A stretch of DNA of 54,642 nucleotides, from positions 1-54,642 of the forward strand of contig JAQYAS010000014.1 of NCBI GenBank assembly GCA_029338615.1, written 5' to 3'. Below, one piece after another: positions 18,548-28,226 of the stretch. Source of the stretch: Clostridiales bacterium. GTDB taxonomy: Bacteria; Bacillota; Clostridia; Lachnospirales; Lachnospiraceae. The notes under the pieces are model-generated. The model ran no database searches, was not told the DNA's origin, and saw nothing but the letters and a program-made list of their open reading frames with translations. Each line of letters begins with the position of its first letter. Within the stretch, counting starts at the first letter, position 1. A program made the position numbers and the translations under genes.

Positions 18548-20566
18548 TCATGGCTTCTGAAGTACAAATACAAGACGATCTTTATAATCCGATTTGGTAC
18601 TCCACTGATCCCAAAGCACACAGTTCTTGACATACGTTCCATCTTCCCTAAACCAGTTTCCTGCGCCATTTGCATCCATAAACTGGAAGAAATCTCCATA
18701 CACTCCAGTGACAATTATAAAATGAACTCCATTTCCCGAGCCGTTATTTCTCTTAATAATATCTCCCGGCTTAAGGTTTTTCATGTTGTACACCTGTTTC
18801 CAATTTCCTCTTGGATATATACCCGTCATCTTCTGACCAACGGTATAAGCAAATATATCACACTGATCAAGTTTCCTGTCTCCCAGTCCGTCAAATTGGA
18901 ATTTATTTGGATATTTTTTCTTATAAGGGGCAAACAATTTGACAGCCCGCTCCCTCATCGCACCGACTCCACGCGTTTGATAATACGTGATCTTATTAAC
19001 CTTCACTCTGTAAAGATATTTTTTTGATTTTGAACTATATTGCACCATCTCTCCTGCAATATATCCTTCTTTGTTGAAGTAATATTTTTTACCGTTTACA
19101 CGCCTCCAGCCACGATACAACGTTCCATCGGCACATATGTAACGGTCTCCATTCCAATCACTTCTCCACCCTGCTGGTTTACGGATACGCTTACCCGATC
19201 TGCTGATATACAACATTTTGCCGCCGATCTTGTACCAGGCAGTTGGCCGTATATATCTGTATCCGTCAGAACTCAGATAGTAATATGAATTGTTGATAAC
19301 ATACCAGCCCTCAGACTTTTTGATCCTTGTTCCACCATTTGTCAGATAGTAATAATATCCACTTATTTTGTACCAGCCCTTCTTGAGGGCCTTTCTTCCC
19401 CCGTCTTTGTTCAGATAATAATACCGGCCATGAACCTTATGCCATCCGGCTGGCTTCACAATACGCTCACCATTGCTGAGAATGTAATATATTTTTCCAT
19501 TTATGTTGTACCAGTCTGTCTTCTTGGAAATTTTCTTACCAGTGCTGTCCAGATATAAATATTTATCATAAATATAATACCAGCCCGCTGGTTTGCTAAT
19601 CTGATCTCCACCTGCACTTATGTATGAATATATATTTCCTGTCTTTACCCAGGCAGCTTTGCTCACGCTGTCAGGCTTGCCAACCTCCACAGCTTCCACT
19701 TCAGGATTGGTATTTATCGTTCCTGCATATATCCATGCACCTGAACTTCTGCTTATGTGAATCGCAGGGCACACACCTGTATTTGACGTTTTTGCATAAT
19801 CCGAACCGCCTCTATACCACACTCTTCCATCCGTGATCACACTATATGCATCATCTCTTGTCCAGCCAGGAGTTCTGAGCCACCAGTTTCCATTGCCTAT
19901 TTCATATTCAGAAAACCACCAGTCTTCCTCCGGATCTCCTGAGCCAACACGCGTATACACACCTCTGGCTTTTGCATAGGCAGTATTCTTTCTGTACCTT
20001 GCTGCATTTCTTTCAAATCCATATTTCTCATTTTCCGCTTCATCCTCAGAGAGCAAAAATACTTTATCCTTGGTCTTTATACTCTTCTTTTTGGAAGAAT
20101 ACTGATCAGAATCGTAATGCAGCGGTGTATCGATAGTGGTAACCCTTATTGCCGAGCGTTCCTTTTCAGAAAATGCACGATTTACAAATGTTCCGTTCAG
20201 CCAGCTTCTTATATCGCTGTTCTCCCATGTTATATCCAGGCTTGTTTTGTTTGCGCCATATATCGAATTATTGAACGGCCTGCAGTCCAGGATCTCATCA
20301 GCCACCAGAAACAGATCATCTCCTTTTACCTCCGCAACACGCCATTTAATCGGGTCATACATTCTGCCCGTGGCATCATCCTGAGGGTAGCTTCCAAACC
20401 ACACACAGTCATACTCCGTATATCCCGATTCGTCCGTACGTGGATTAGTCAATATCTCATCATCTGCTTTTACATTCCTCACAGAGCATAAACCGGCAAG
20501 CCCCGCTCCAATCAGAAAGGCCATCAATGTAACGGCCAGCCCCTTCCTCAAATTCAGCTTTTTCAT
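18548..20566 (-). CDS. Secreted DUF6273/cell-wall-binding repeat protein with NlpC/P60-like end
   Basis: Protein of 672 residues. A signal peptide occupies residues 1-34 (LAVTLMAFLIGAGLAGLCSV). Residues ~50-275 look like a DUF6273 domain (DCVWFGSYPQDD, IKWRVAEV, NWWLRTPGWTRDDAYSV, GVCPAIHIS). Residues ~310-540 are about nine cell-wall-binding repeats of the pattern GWYYI-YLxxxG (GWHKVHGRYYYLNKDGGRK, GWYKISGYYYYLTNGGTRI). The last ~125 residues resemble a cysteine peptidase/amidase of NlpC/P60 type, with Cys at about 565 in LDQCDIFAYTVG, LKPGDIIKR, and His at about 613 in GVHFIIVTG. It probably acts on or in the cell wall. GGGAGGAG precedes the ATG. The catalytic assignment is by motif only. 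Confidence 0.8.
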   Translation of the reverse strand: MKKLNLRKGLAVTLMAFLIGAGLAGLCSVRNVKADDEILTNPRTDESGYTEYDCVWFGSYPQDDATGRMYDPIKWRVAEVKGDDLFLVADEILDCRPFNNSIYGANKTSLDITWENSDIRSWLNGTFVNRAFSEKERSAIRVTTIDTPLHYDSDQYSSKKKSIKTKDKVFLLSEDEAENEKYGFERNAARYRKNTAYAKARGVYTRVGSGDPEEDWWFSEYEIGNGNWWLRTPGWTRDDAYSVITDGRVWYRGGSDYAKTSNTGVCPAIHISRSSGAWIYAGTINTNPEVEAVEVGKPDSVSKAAWVKTGNIYSYISAGGDQISKPAGWYYIYDKYLYLDSTGKKISKKTDWYNINGKIYYILSNGERIVKPAGWHKVHGRYYYLNKDGGRKALKKGWYKISGYYYYLTNGGTRIKKSEGWYVINNSYYYLSSDGYRYIRPTAWYKIGGKMLYISRSGKRIRKPAGWRSDWNGDRYICADGTLYRGWRRVNGKKYYFNKEGYIAGEMVQYSSKSKKYLYRVKVNKITYYQTRGVGAMRERAVKLFAPYKKKYPNKFQFDGLGDRKLDQCDIFAYTVGQKMTGIYPRGNWKQVYNMKNLKPGDIIKRNNGSGNGVHFIIVTGVYGDFFQFMDANGAGNWFREDGTYVKNCVLWDQWSTKSDYKDRLVFVLQKP

Positions 20567-20609
20567 AATCTATCTCCTCCCCTGTTTCTCTATACTGTCA
20601 GCTGAAAGA

Positions 20610-21284
20610 TCACTCTTCCATGCATAACAGGCTGCGTATATGTGCAATCCTCGCATCAAACTGCTCATAGAAATCTCTGTCCATATCATACATCCCCACA
20701 TACATGACCTGAAGCACCAGCATAGTCTGATTTTTTGCCGTCTCATCCTCACCGGATCTCATATATTCCACCAGATTTTTCTGCATATCCTTCTGGAATC
20801 TGTGCCAGTCATTTATATACTTAGTATACCTTGGCAGATCCTCAGTATCGATCCATTTCGATACCTTGACCTTTGTCCTGCCCGCACGCTCACACTCATG
20901 TATCTGCAGGATATACTTAAACCCTTCTTCTGTATAGTACCTTCCAAGCGGAAAAAGTCTGCAAAACCCCGGTCTTGCACTGTGAATACTGCATCTGCCC
21001 TCACCATTCAGGAACGGACACCTGTCCGCCGTCATCCTGATATCAGGAAGCACCAGACCGTCCACAACATTCACCTCGAGCTCCTTTTCCAACAGCTGTG
21101 TGAAAGTCTTCCCCGTCTCCCGGCAAAGCCTCATCACATCCAAAGGATCAAGAACGATCGAACTTCCCATTCCTGTGCAGCACGCATGGCATCCCTTACA
21201 TTCATTGCAGTACGCCTTAACCATATCATTTGCATCATACAATCTTCCATCCGAAATATCTTCCAAACTCACATCTCTTATCAT
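20610..21284 (-). CDS. YkgJ-type cysteine cluster protein
   Basis: Protein of 224 residues from the ATG at 21282-21284, which has GAGG nine bases upstream; an earlier ATG at 21302 lacks a ribosome site. The N-terminal half holds the Zn/Fe-chelating cysteine cluster of the YkgJ (CxxCxxCC) family: YCNECKGCHACCTGMGSS, then DRCPFLNGEGRCSIHSARPG and FCRLFPLGRY. The C-terminal part is helical. The family binds a metal through 8 cysteines and its role is not established. It is 43 bases upstream of the DUF6273 protein on the same strand. Confidence 0.85.
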   Translation of the reverse strand: MIRDVSLEDISDGRLYDANDMVKAYCNECKGCHACCTGMGSSIVLDPLDVMRLCRETGKTFTQLLEKELEVNVVDGLVLPDIRMTADRCPFLNGEGRCSIHSARPGFCRLFPLGRYYTEEGFKYILQIHECERAGRTKVKVSKWIDTEDLPRYTKYINDWHRFQKDMQKNLVEYMRSGEDETAKNQTMLVLQVMYVGMYDMDRDFYEQFDARIAHIRSLLCMEE

Positions 21285-21551
21285 CGCGCAATCCTCAATC
21301 ATTTATAAAGTTAAAAATACTCCCTGTCTGTATCTGTTCATATACTAATATATTTCCTATATCGACTGCAAATACTTTTCTTTTATTTATATAACTATTA
21401 TATTACGCCTGCATCCATCCCCAAAAACAGTAAGCCATTTCACAATGGCTATGCATTTCCGCATTAAAGCCTGCCACAATAACCATATACATGTTAATAT
21501 CATATATCATACATTATACATTTTACGATCTATCTCATAACCTTTATTCAT

Positions 21552-21720
21552 AATATCAAGTATGGGCTGCGGCATATCGATAGTGAAGACGTCCTTGCTT
21601 CGGTGTTTATCTGCCAGACAGAAGCAGGCAGCGACCTTGTGCCTGCGTATGTCTGTGCAAATGATAAACTCCGAAGTAAGGTAAGTCGAACGTCATATGC
21701 CACAGCCCATACCTGATATT
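21552..21720. repeat. Long-hairpin element, copy A (downstream end of the B12 operon)
   Basis: A 169-bp near-palindromic element. The outer arms (about 26 bp, 21552-21577 and 21695-21720) match with two exceptions; those two are A-C mismatches if the plus strand is RNA but G-U wobbles on the minus strand. Inside, a 14-bp stem pairs 21598-21611 with 21663-21676 (one mismatch). The core is GCAGGCA (21624-21630) and TGCCTGC (21640-21646) around a nine-base loop. It starts 29 bases after the fused ECF gene, so it would be the 3' end of that transcript. In the plus orientation it is homologous to copy B read on the minus strand. The rest of 21285-21748 shows no gene. Confidence 0.8.
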
Positions 21721-21748
21721 ATGTCATAACCTACCGTCAGTCACCTCC

Positions 21749-24502
21749 CTACAGAACCCCATACTTAATCCGAATCCTGTCAAGCTTCTCCAGAAAAGGT
21801 CTGGCCAACAGCCACAGAAATATAACAGTGGCCGTACCGTGCACCACATCAAATGGGAATCCTGTAACATAGGAGGCGATGATCATCCCCCGATTCACAG
21901 CAGGCTGCCATATCACCACTGAGGCAGGATTCATGATTCCGCCATACACTATGATACATATTAGCGCTCCAAATATACACAATCCTATCTTGGTCATATT
22001 TCTGGTTCTGACGCCACTTCTGGCAAAAAACAGTCCGGCCAGGAAGCCAACCAGTCCCATGGCAAACATCTGCCACGGAGTCCACGGTCCCTGTCCCATC
22101 ATGAAATTAGACACAAACATAGACATAGCACCAACTACAAATCCCCCTTCACAGCCAAATGCCGCTCCGGAAATAATGACTATTGCCATGGTAGGACTGA
22201 AATTCGGAACCATAAAAAATGCAGCTCTGCCCGCAACAGCAAGGGCACACATAACCGCAAGGGTCACAATATCCCTGGTGTGTGGCCTGCGATTCTCAAA
22301 TGAAACAAAAAATGGTATCATAGCTTCAATTATTATCAAAAGACATATAAAGTAGTATTTTTTGTCTCCCAGAAGTTCACTTCCGACCCATATAGTAAGT
22401 GGAATAAGAACCATTGATATGATCACAGTAATAACCGTACCCAGGCTCATTCTTCGTGAAGCAGATTCCATGATTATATTCTCATTTTTCTTTGATGTTA
22501 CAGGTCTTATAGCAGCAAGCAGCCCGGCAATAGCCAATACCATAACCACATACATCCCTATGTATGCCTTGCCTTTATCTGTTATGTTCATCCCATGTTC
22601 CACAAGTTCTGTGAGATTCGTCTGGGACATCGTCTTCCAGAAACAGAATATTATGATAACCGACGTTACGGATATAAGCATGATCTGCCACCACCGCAGC
22701 GGATCCGCAATTCGCTCCCTGGTCAATACAACGCCCGATAAATCAGGAGATGACACATTTATATCCGTCCTCTCAGTTTTCCCCCTCTTCATTATATCAG
22801 GATCGTTATCATCATCTGATACCATTCCGTCATTCATGCCATATGCTGACAAAATATCACTCACAGTTACTGCACCTGGAATTATCCCATATGCAATTCT
22901 GGCAGCAGCAGTAGTAAAGAAATTATTACCAAGGAAGTATTCTCTCACACCTCCGGCCCCGGCAATTTCTCCGTCGAACAGAAGTGCAATTCTGTCACCC
23001 GCCACAGCACAGAACTCTATGTCATGGCTGACGATCACTATTGTCTTGCCCTTTTTCTTTAGTTCCTGCAGCATCGTATTGAATTCTGATTTGAATCCAT
23101 TATCCATTCCCTTGGTCGGCTCATCCATAAGCAGTATATCCGGATCATACATAAGTAGTCTTGCTAAAGCCAGCCTCTGTTTTTCACCACCTGACAGATC
23201 ATATGGATGTCTGTCCAACAGATTTTCCAGATGACAGAAACCTATTATATCCATCAGATCTTTTCTATCCTTAGCATCCACAAGTTCATCTCTGACAGAA
23301 TTTCTTGTGAACAGCAGCTCCGGATTCTGCGGCAGCATCCCCGTTGTCATATTCCCCTGTATCCTTATCCTGCCACTATATGGTTTGTAAATGCCCGCTA
23401 TCAGAGACAGCAATGTGGATTTTCCTGATCCATTGCTGCCATTTATCATAAGTATCTCATTCTTATAAATGTCCAGATCCACTCCCCTGAGTACATCATC
23501 GGAAGATCTGTCATATCTGAATCTCACCTCGTCCAGCCTGACTGCAGCTTCAGCATCATCATAATGTTTATTATCATCCGGAAGACATACAGCATCTTCC
23601 GACTTTCGAAATTGCTCATCATAACCGGCAAGCCACCGTTTCCCCTCTGCCACCGTCACCGGGACTTTAACATTATCTGCAAAAGCAAGATTCTCAGCAG
23701 GCGTTTTTCCAAGCCCCATATATATCTGTATAGCTGCAGGCATAGACATGTACAGGTCTATGGAACAACCATCAGAACACAGTCTGCTGGCAACAGTTCT
23801 CACATCACCCTCGCACAGAATACTTCCAGCCTGCATAACCACAGCTCTGCTGCACACCGGCAGAACCTCCTCCAGCCTGTGCTCTGTCATAATTATAGTG
23901 GTTCCAAGTTCCCTGTTGATCCTGACAAGGCTGTCAATGAATTCATTTGCCGCTATGGGATCAAGCTGACTTGTGGGCTCATCAAGTATCAGAACATCCG
24001 GGGACATCGCCATGACCGAGGCCAGATTGACGAGCTGTTTCTGTCCGCCTGACAGTCGTGTAACTTTTCGATGAAATATTCCGGTAAGTCCAAAAAAGGA
24101 ACTCATCTCGGCCACCCTTCTTCTAATATGATCATTGTCATATCCCATACTCTCAAGTCCAAATGCCAGTTCATGCCACACCTTATCTGTCACAAGCTGA
24201 GAATTCACATCCTGCTGCACAAAACCGATCTGTGCCGCCATATCCTGATCCGTGTATTCATCCATTGTCCGTCCCTTGAACAATATCTCTCCGGATCTCC
24301 TGCCATGTGGGATCATCTGCCTTTTCAGCTGTCTGAGCAGTGTGGTTTTGCCGCATCCTGAACTACCAAGAATAACCACAAATTCGCCCTGTTCCACATG
24401 CAGATCCACCCCCGTCAGGGCAGGTGGCAGATAACCTGCCCCTGTGTCATCATTTGAATCCGGATATGCAAATGTAAACCCCTCTATATCAAATATATTC
24501 AT
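21749..24502 (-). CDS. Fused ECF transporter: two ATPases and S component in one chain
   Basis: Protein of 917 residues. ATPase 1 (about 1-245): Walker A GSSGCGKTT at 46-54, signature LSGGQKQ, Walker B VLILDEPTSQLD. ATPase 2 (about 325-545): Walker A GSNGSGKST near 355, signature LSGGEKQRLALARLL, Walker B ILLMDEPTKGMD. From about residue 605 the chain becomes membrane-embedded: roughly three extra segments, then an S-component-like six-segment domain with GRAAFFMVPNFSPTMAIVII and FMMGQGPWTPWQMFAMGLVG. S components bind the vitamin; ATPases power uptake with EcfT. A-A' fusions are known, but fusion to S as well is unusual. The cobalamin riboswitch on this operon makes B12 or a corrinoid the inferred substrate. 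AAAGGAG precedes the ATG, which overlaps the ecfT stop by four bases. Confidence 0.87.
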   Translation of the reverse strand: MNIFDIEGFTFAYPDSNDDTGAGYLPPALTGVDLHVEQGEFVVILGSSGCGKTTLLRQLKRQMIPHGRRSGEILFKGRTMDEYTDQDMAAQIGFVQQDVNSQLVTDKVWHELAFGLESMGYDNDHIRRRVAEMSSFFGLTGIFHRKVTRLSGGQKQLVNLASVMAMSPDVLILDEPTSQLDPIAANEFIDSLVRINRELGTTIIMTEHRLEEVLPVCSRAVVMQAGSILCEGDVRTVASRLCSDGCSIDLYMSMPAAIQIYMGLGKTPAENLAFADNVKVPVTVAEGKRWLAGYDEQFRKSEDAVCLPDDNKHYDDAEAAVRLDEVRFRYDRSSDDVLRGVDLDIYKNEILMINGSNGSGKSTLLSLIAGIYKPYSGRIRIQGNMTTGMLPQNPELLFTRNSVRDELVDAKDRKDLMDIIGFCHLENLLDRHPYDLSGGEKQRLALARLLMYDPDILLMDEPTKGMDNGFKSEFNTMLQELKKKGKTIVIVSHDIEFCAVAGDRIALLFDGEIAGAGGVREYFLGNNFFTTAAARIAYGIIPGAVTVSDILSAYGMNDGMVSDDDNDPDIMKRGKTERTDINVSSPDLSGVVLTRERIADPLRWWQIMLISVTSVIIIFCFWKTMSQTNLTELVEHGMNITDKGKAYIGMYVVMVLAIAGLLAAIRPVTSKKNENIIMESASRRMSLGTVITVIISMVLIPLTIWVGSELLGDKKYYFICLLIIIEAMIPFFVSFENRRPHTRDIVTLAVMCALAVAGRAAFFMVPNFSPTMAIVIISGAAFGCEGGFVVGAMSMFVSNFMMGQGPWTPWQMFAMGLVGFLAGLFFARSGVRTRNMTKIGLCIFGALICIIVYGGIMNPASVVIWQPAVNRGMIIASYVTGFPFDVVHGTATVIFLWLLARPFLEKLDRIRIKYGVL

Positions 24503-25407
24503 CTTTGATCTCCTTTGCAGTTTCTTATCCTACGATTATCCCTGATCTGAACATATATTGGCAGACAAAGTAAAAGCACATATACAATATACACACTCAT
24601 CGTCATATATCCTGCCACGTTTCCTTTTATTCTCGGATAATAGGAAAAATCAATATAACCACCTGTCTTCCCGGCAAGCACGTATCCTCCACATACCAGT
24701 ATATACAGCATCGCCCGTATATCACTTTTTCTAAATCTAAACAGGGAATACGCCGTCCTTCCCGGAAGTCCATAACCACGGGATCTCATACTGTCCGCGG
24801 TTATAAGAGCCTTTTCCAAAGCCCAAGTCACCACAGCAGACAGCACATGGCAGCCTGTCCTTATCCTCACAAAATACTTACCATTCGCTGTATAGCCCAT
24901 TGCTTTCTGCGCATTGTAAACTTTTTTGAACTGAGCCGTTATATCCGGGATAAACCGGAGCGTCATTGACAGGATCATGGATAAGACCGGTGCCGCTTTG
25001 CCAAAAAGGTACACCATCTTATCCGATGTCATCACCGTATTAAAACAGGAAAACCAGCACATAACTGTAACAAGTGTAAATGCCGCTGCTATACCATACA
25101 CCAGTGATTCAAGTGTTAACGGGTTTCCTGAAGGAAGATACGCAAGAATCGTACTTCCCTGATGGCTGAATGCAGGATTGAGCAGTGCCGTCAGCAGCAC
25201 AAGAGGAATCATATATTTTATATTTGTCCTTGCCCCTTCATCACCTCTTAGCATAACCGAATATGTAAATGCCATTATAAATGATATGCCCAGGCATACC
25301 GGATTGGTAAATGCCAGGGCATATCCTATAGTGCATATAAAGTACATAAGATTAACTATCGGGTGATATCCGGAAAACGAATCATATCTCTTCATTCTCG
25401 TCTCCAT
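24499..25407 (-). CDS. ecfT: ECF transporter transmembrane subunit EcfT (CbiQ-like)
   Basis: Membrane coupling subunit of 302 residues that links the ATPases to the vitamin-binding S component. There are five or six hydrophobic segments. The cytoplasmic coupling helices that contact the ATPase Q-helix grooves carry the characteristic short Ala-Arg-Gly motifs; here they appear as KVYNAQKAMGY and TADSMRSRGYGLPGRTAYSL, the latter a good match to the SMRxRGY consensus. NPVCLGISFIMAFTYSVMLRG is near the N-terminus. It overlaps the downstream fused ATPase gene by four bases (ATGA), so the two are coupled. Two ATGs four codons apart each have a ribosome site; I keep the longer. Confidence 0.9.
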   Translation of the reverse strand: METRMKRYDSFSGYHPIVNLMYFICTIGYALAFTNPVCLGISFIMAFTYSVMLRGDEGARTNIKYMIPLVLLTALLNPAFSHQGSTILAYLPSGNPLTLESLVYGIAAAFTLVTVMCWFSCFNTVMTSDKMVYLFGKAAPVLSMILSMTLRFIPDITAQFKKVYNAQKAMGYTANGKYFVRIRTGCHVLSAVVTWALEKALITADSMRSRGYGLPGRTAYSLFRFRKSDIRAMLYILVCGGYVLAGKTGGYIDFSYYPRIKGNVAGYMTMSVYIVYVLLLCLPIYVQIRDNRRIRNCKGDQR

Positions 25408-25427
25408 TCATTTCATCCTTCATAATA

Positions 25428-26348
25428 TCAGTGTATCTCTCCACCAACATCAACTCCTAAGTCACAGGTATAAGACCACTTTATGACATCTCCATCCTTC
25501 AGAGTATAACTGGAACATCCATAGTTCGGAAACCATCCATTTACAGAATACATCCATCCCGACAACTCTCCACAGTCAAATTCATACAGATTGGAGATCC
25601 CCTCTATATAGTAGCTGCCATACATAGGTGTCCATGAATATTCCAGCTGTATTCCATACTCCCTGCACACACCATTCAGAACATCGAACACGGTATCGCC
25701 TTCCTCGAATGTGGCAGTCACTGTTCCAAGTATCACTCCATCGGACGGAACAAACTCTTCCTTGTCCTTATCGAGCATATCTTTATTATTTAATATAGTT
25801 GCGCAATCTATGGAAATTGTACAGTTATACTTATTCTTTTCTGTCGCAGCTTCCGTTGTAGCCTGACTGTCTGTGGTCTTCTCCGTTGCATCGCTGGTGG
25901 TATTTGTCGGTTTTTTTGTGGTTGAGGACGTGTCATTCTTATGATCCCCCGAACCATTGACTTCAGTTTTGATGGAAGGTTTATTCTCGGTCTTGCTCTC
26001 TGTCGTCCGATTTTCCGTATCCTCAACTGTAGTCTGCGACTCAGTAACTGCCTCCGTCTCTGTCCGACTGTCAGTAGCAGTTTTATCTGTTTTCTCAGGC
26101 TTTGACTTTTTGTCTGCAGTGCCTGTCCCTGTTTTATTTTCCTCAGTTCGTGTATCCTCGGATGTGGTCGGCTTTACATCTCCAACCATTTCCGTTGTAC
26201 TTCCCACCTCGGTCTTATCAATTTTAAAGCCCCTGGCTCCCGGAGAATTGCTGCCGTACCAGAATGCCCATACCAATATCAGCACCATAGCCACAGCAGC
26301 TATTATATGCTTTTTATATTTTCCTATAAATTCTTTTAATTTGTTCAT
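25428..26348 (-). CDS. Membrane-anchored DUF4430 (transcobalamin-C-like) protein
   Basis: Protein of 306 residues. One N-terminal membrane segment at about 14-32 (HIIAAVAMVLILVWAFWYG) anchors it outside the cell. Residues ~45-175 are a Thr/Glu/Lys-rich extended linker able to span the wall. Residues ~180-305 are a DUF4430 domain: TATFEEGDTVFDVLNGVCRE, YYIEGISNLYEFDCGELSGW, MYSVNGWFPNYGCSSYTLKD, GDVIKWSYTCD. This domain (InterPro: transcobalamin-like, C-terminal) is the beta-domain of animal intrinsic factor and transcobalamin, which closes over B12. With the riboswitch and the ECF genes in the operon I infer a surface B12-binding protein near the transporter. It begins three bases after the toroid-protein stop; the ribosome site is weak, so coupling is likely. 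Confidence 0.85.
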   Translation of the reverse strand: MNKLKEFIGKYKKHIIAAVAMVLILVWAFWYGSNSPGARGFKIDKTEVGSTTEMVGDVKPTTSEDTRTEENKTGTGTADKKSKPEKTDKTATDSRTETEAVTESQTTVEDTENRTTESKTENKPSIKTEVNGSGDHKNDTSSTTKKPTNTTSDATEKTTDSQATTEAATEKNKYNCTISIDCATILNNKDMLDKDKEEFVPSDGVILGTVTATFEEGDTVFDVLNGVCREYGIQLEYSWTPMYGSYYIEGISNLYEFDCGELSGWMYSVNGWFPNYGCSSYTLKDGDVIKWSYTCDLGVDVGGEIH

Positions 26349-26351
26349 ATA

Positions 26352-28226
26352 TTATTTCTTGATCACTACTACGCCCCTGAGATCGCTCCAGACTCCGTAG
26401 TAATAGTTATTTCCAACCTTTTTATAACTTCTGACTTTTATATAATACTTCTTTCCAACTTCGAGTCCTTTTATTGTCTTTTTTACTGTTTTACTATTCT
26501 TGACGGTACACGTCTTTCCGCCCTTAAGATTTCTGTTTGTCGAATAAATAATATTATAACCTGTTGCACTGGTATTTCTTGTATATGTTACGTTGAGAGA
26601 TGCCCTTGATGTGGATTTTACACTACATTTTTTCATCTTGCTCATAAAATACCATGTTTTTACATTATATCCTGCCTCAGAATTTCTGGCCATCGGCTTT
26701 ATGATATAACAATATTTATTTCCATTCTTAACTGTTCTATCCTCATATCTCAGATTCTTCGTTGCGGCAAGCTTCTTCCATACACTTGTACCACTTGCTT
26801 TTCTGAACACAACGTAGTTTTCTGCATTTGTGATCTTGTTCCAGGATAATGTTACCCCTTTTGCTGTATTCTTCGCCGACACACCTGCCTTGGCAAGCAC
26901 TGCCACCGTCACTGCATTTGAATTTCCCTGCACCTTACCGGCTGCAGGTTTTATCACATAACTGTATTTTCTGTTCTCTTTCACAGATCTGTCAACATAG
27001 CTTGTGGACGCGACCGAAGCCAGTCTGCTATATCCGGATCCACCTGATTCTTTTCTGTATACATCATATTTCTTTGCTCTCACAGCGGATTTCCATTTTA
27101 TTGTCACCGCCCGATCTTTCGACGTTATTGATGCTATTGACGTATTTCCAACAGTGTATAATTTCTGTGCATCCGTCATATCATACAGTCTGTTTCTGCC
27201 ACTTTTATATCTGTCATATGCCACAAGAGCATATCCTGCCTGCTGTGATGCCATAGCATCCGAAACTACGCTTCCATCATCTCCCAATATATGGGCAAAT
27301 CCACCTGATGTGCTGTCATAAAATGACAAAATACTATCAAGAACCGAATTACCATTCTTGGTAAACTTCGTATCTGTATCTGCATCTCTTCCAATACCTG
27401 CCAACGCACATATGATCTGTGCACAGCTTTCAGAATTGACCGTACCCCACGATGCCAGGCCTCCGTCATCATACTGCTGTGACGATATAACCGCCAAGCC
27501 CTCATCCACGGCTTTCTTGATTTCTGCACTGCCATTATAATACGGAGCAAGTGCCTGTATTGTCATTCCTGTCATATCAGGATCAGCCGAGTCTCCTGAA
27601 AATGTCCAGCCACCACCTTCAAGCTGTCTGTTCAGTATTTCCTGGATCAAACCTTCTCTGGTAGTCTGAACACCGTCATTCCCATCAGGAAGTTTCGGTA
27701 TCTCATATTTCCCGGAATCCAACGCAATAAGTGCAAATACAGTGCCGTTAATTCCCTGTGTCTTTACAAAAGTCATATCTGCCAGGGGAACCAGCAGATT
27801 ATATCCTCCCACATTCGACACATCTGCACCAATCGATGTAAGCGCCAATATCAATCTGGAATTCTCCGTACTCTTTTTCTTATTAAGTATGGGCGAGCCA
27901 TTGGCCTTTACATAACTTACAACATTATCATAATAAGTCCTGTACCACGCCGGATCATTATAGCCATATCTTGCCAGAGTCATGACATTCCATTCATAGC
28001 CAAATCCAGGATCACCCTTTACATTTCTCAGATAATCTATATCTGTCTTAAGTCTGTCTTTATATGTATCAGAGACGGCATTATCCGAAGTCTCCGCCGT
28101 CTCTGTCATATATTCACTGATATCATCAGTTTGAGCCCAGGATTTCTGAAGTGGCATGGCTGCCGACATCATAACACATATCAGCATTCCAATGATCATT
28201 CTCATCATCTGTGATCTTTTTCTCAT
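26352..28226 (-). CDS. Secreted alpha/alpha-toroid (intrinsic-factor-alpha-like) protein with FN3 domains
   Basis: Protein of 624 residues. A signal peptide covers about 1-31 (MIIGMLICVMMSAAMPLQKS). Residues ~55-365 form repeated helical hairpins of the prenyltransferase/squalene-cyclase-like alpha-alpha toroid, with the typical turns EGGGWTFSGDSADPDMTGMT, SSQQYDDGGLASWGTVNSES and FYDSTSGGFAHI. This is the fold of the N-terminal domain of intrinsic factor and transcobalamin. From ~375 come three fibronectin-III-like domains (SKDRAVTIKWKSAVRAKKYD; GVTLSWNKITNAENYVVFRK; LEVGKKYYIKVRSYKK). There are no polyprenyl-cyclase acidic motifs (DxDD), so a binding rather than catalytic role is likely. 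The ATG overlaps the 95-residue gene by four bases. Confidence 0.83.
   Translation of the reverse strand: MRKRSQMMRMIIGMLICVMMSAAMPLQKSWAQTDDISEYMTETAETSDNAVSDTYKDRLKTDIDYLRNVKGDPGFGYEWNVMTLARYGYNDPAWYRTYYDNVVSYVKANGSPILNKKKSTENSRLILALTSIGADVSNVGGYNLLVPLADMTFVKTQGINGTVFALIALDSGKYEIPKLPDGNDGVQTTREGLIQEILNRQLEGGGWTFSGDSADPDMTGMTIQALAPYYNGSAEIKKAVDEGLAVISSQQYDDGGLASWGTVNSESCAQIICALAGIGRDADTDTKFTKNGNSVLDSILSFYDSTSGGFAHILGDDGSVVSDAMASQQAGYALVAYDRYKSGRNRLYDMTDAQKLYTVGNTSIASITSKDRAVTIKWKSAVRAKKYDVYRKESGGSGYSRLASVASTSYVDRSVKENRKYSYVIKPAAGKVQGNSNAVTVAVLAKAGVSAKNTAKGVTLSWNKITNAENYVVFRKASGTSVWKKLAATKNLRYEDRTVKNGNKYCYIIKPMARNSEAGYNVKTWYFMSKMKKCSVKSTSRASLNVTYTRNTSATGYNIIYSTNRNLKGGKTCTVKNSKTVKKTIKGLEVGKKYYIKVRSYKKVGNNYYYGVWSDLRGVVVIKK

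Noticed and set aside
21552..21720. Reading hairpin element A as a simple Rho-independent terminator
   Set aside because: It is about 170 bp long, has internal stems, has no T-run, and has a homologue at the other end of the operon.
22362..23234. A 290-codon plus-strand frame opposite the ECF gene
   Set aside because: Lies antisense within the fused ATPase/S gene, which has strong domain evidence; the antisense translation has no family features.
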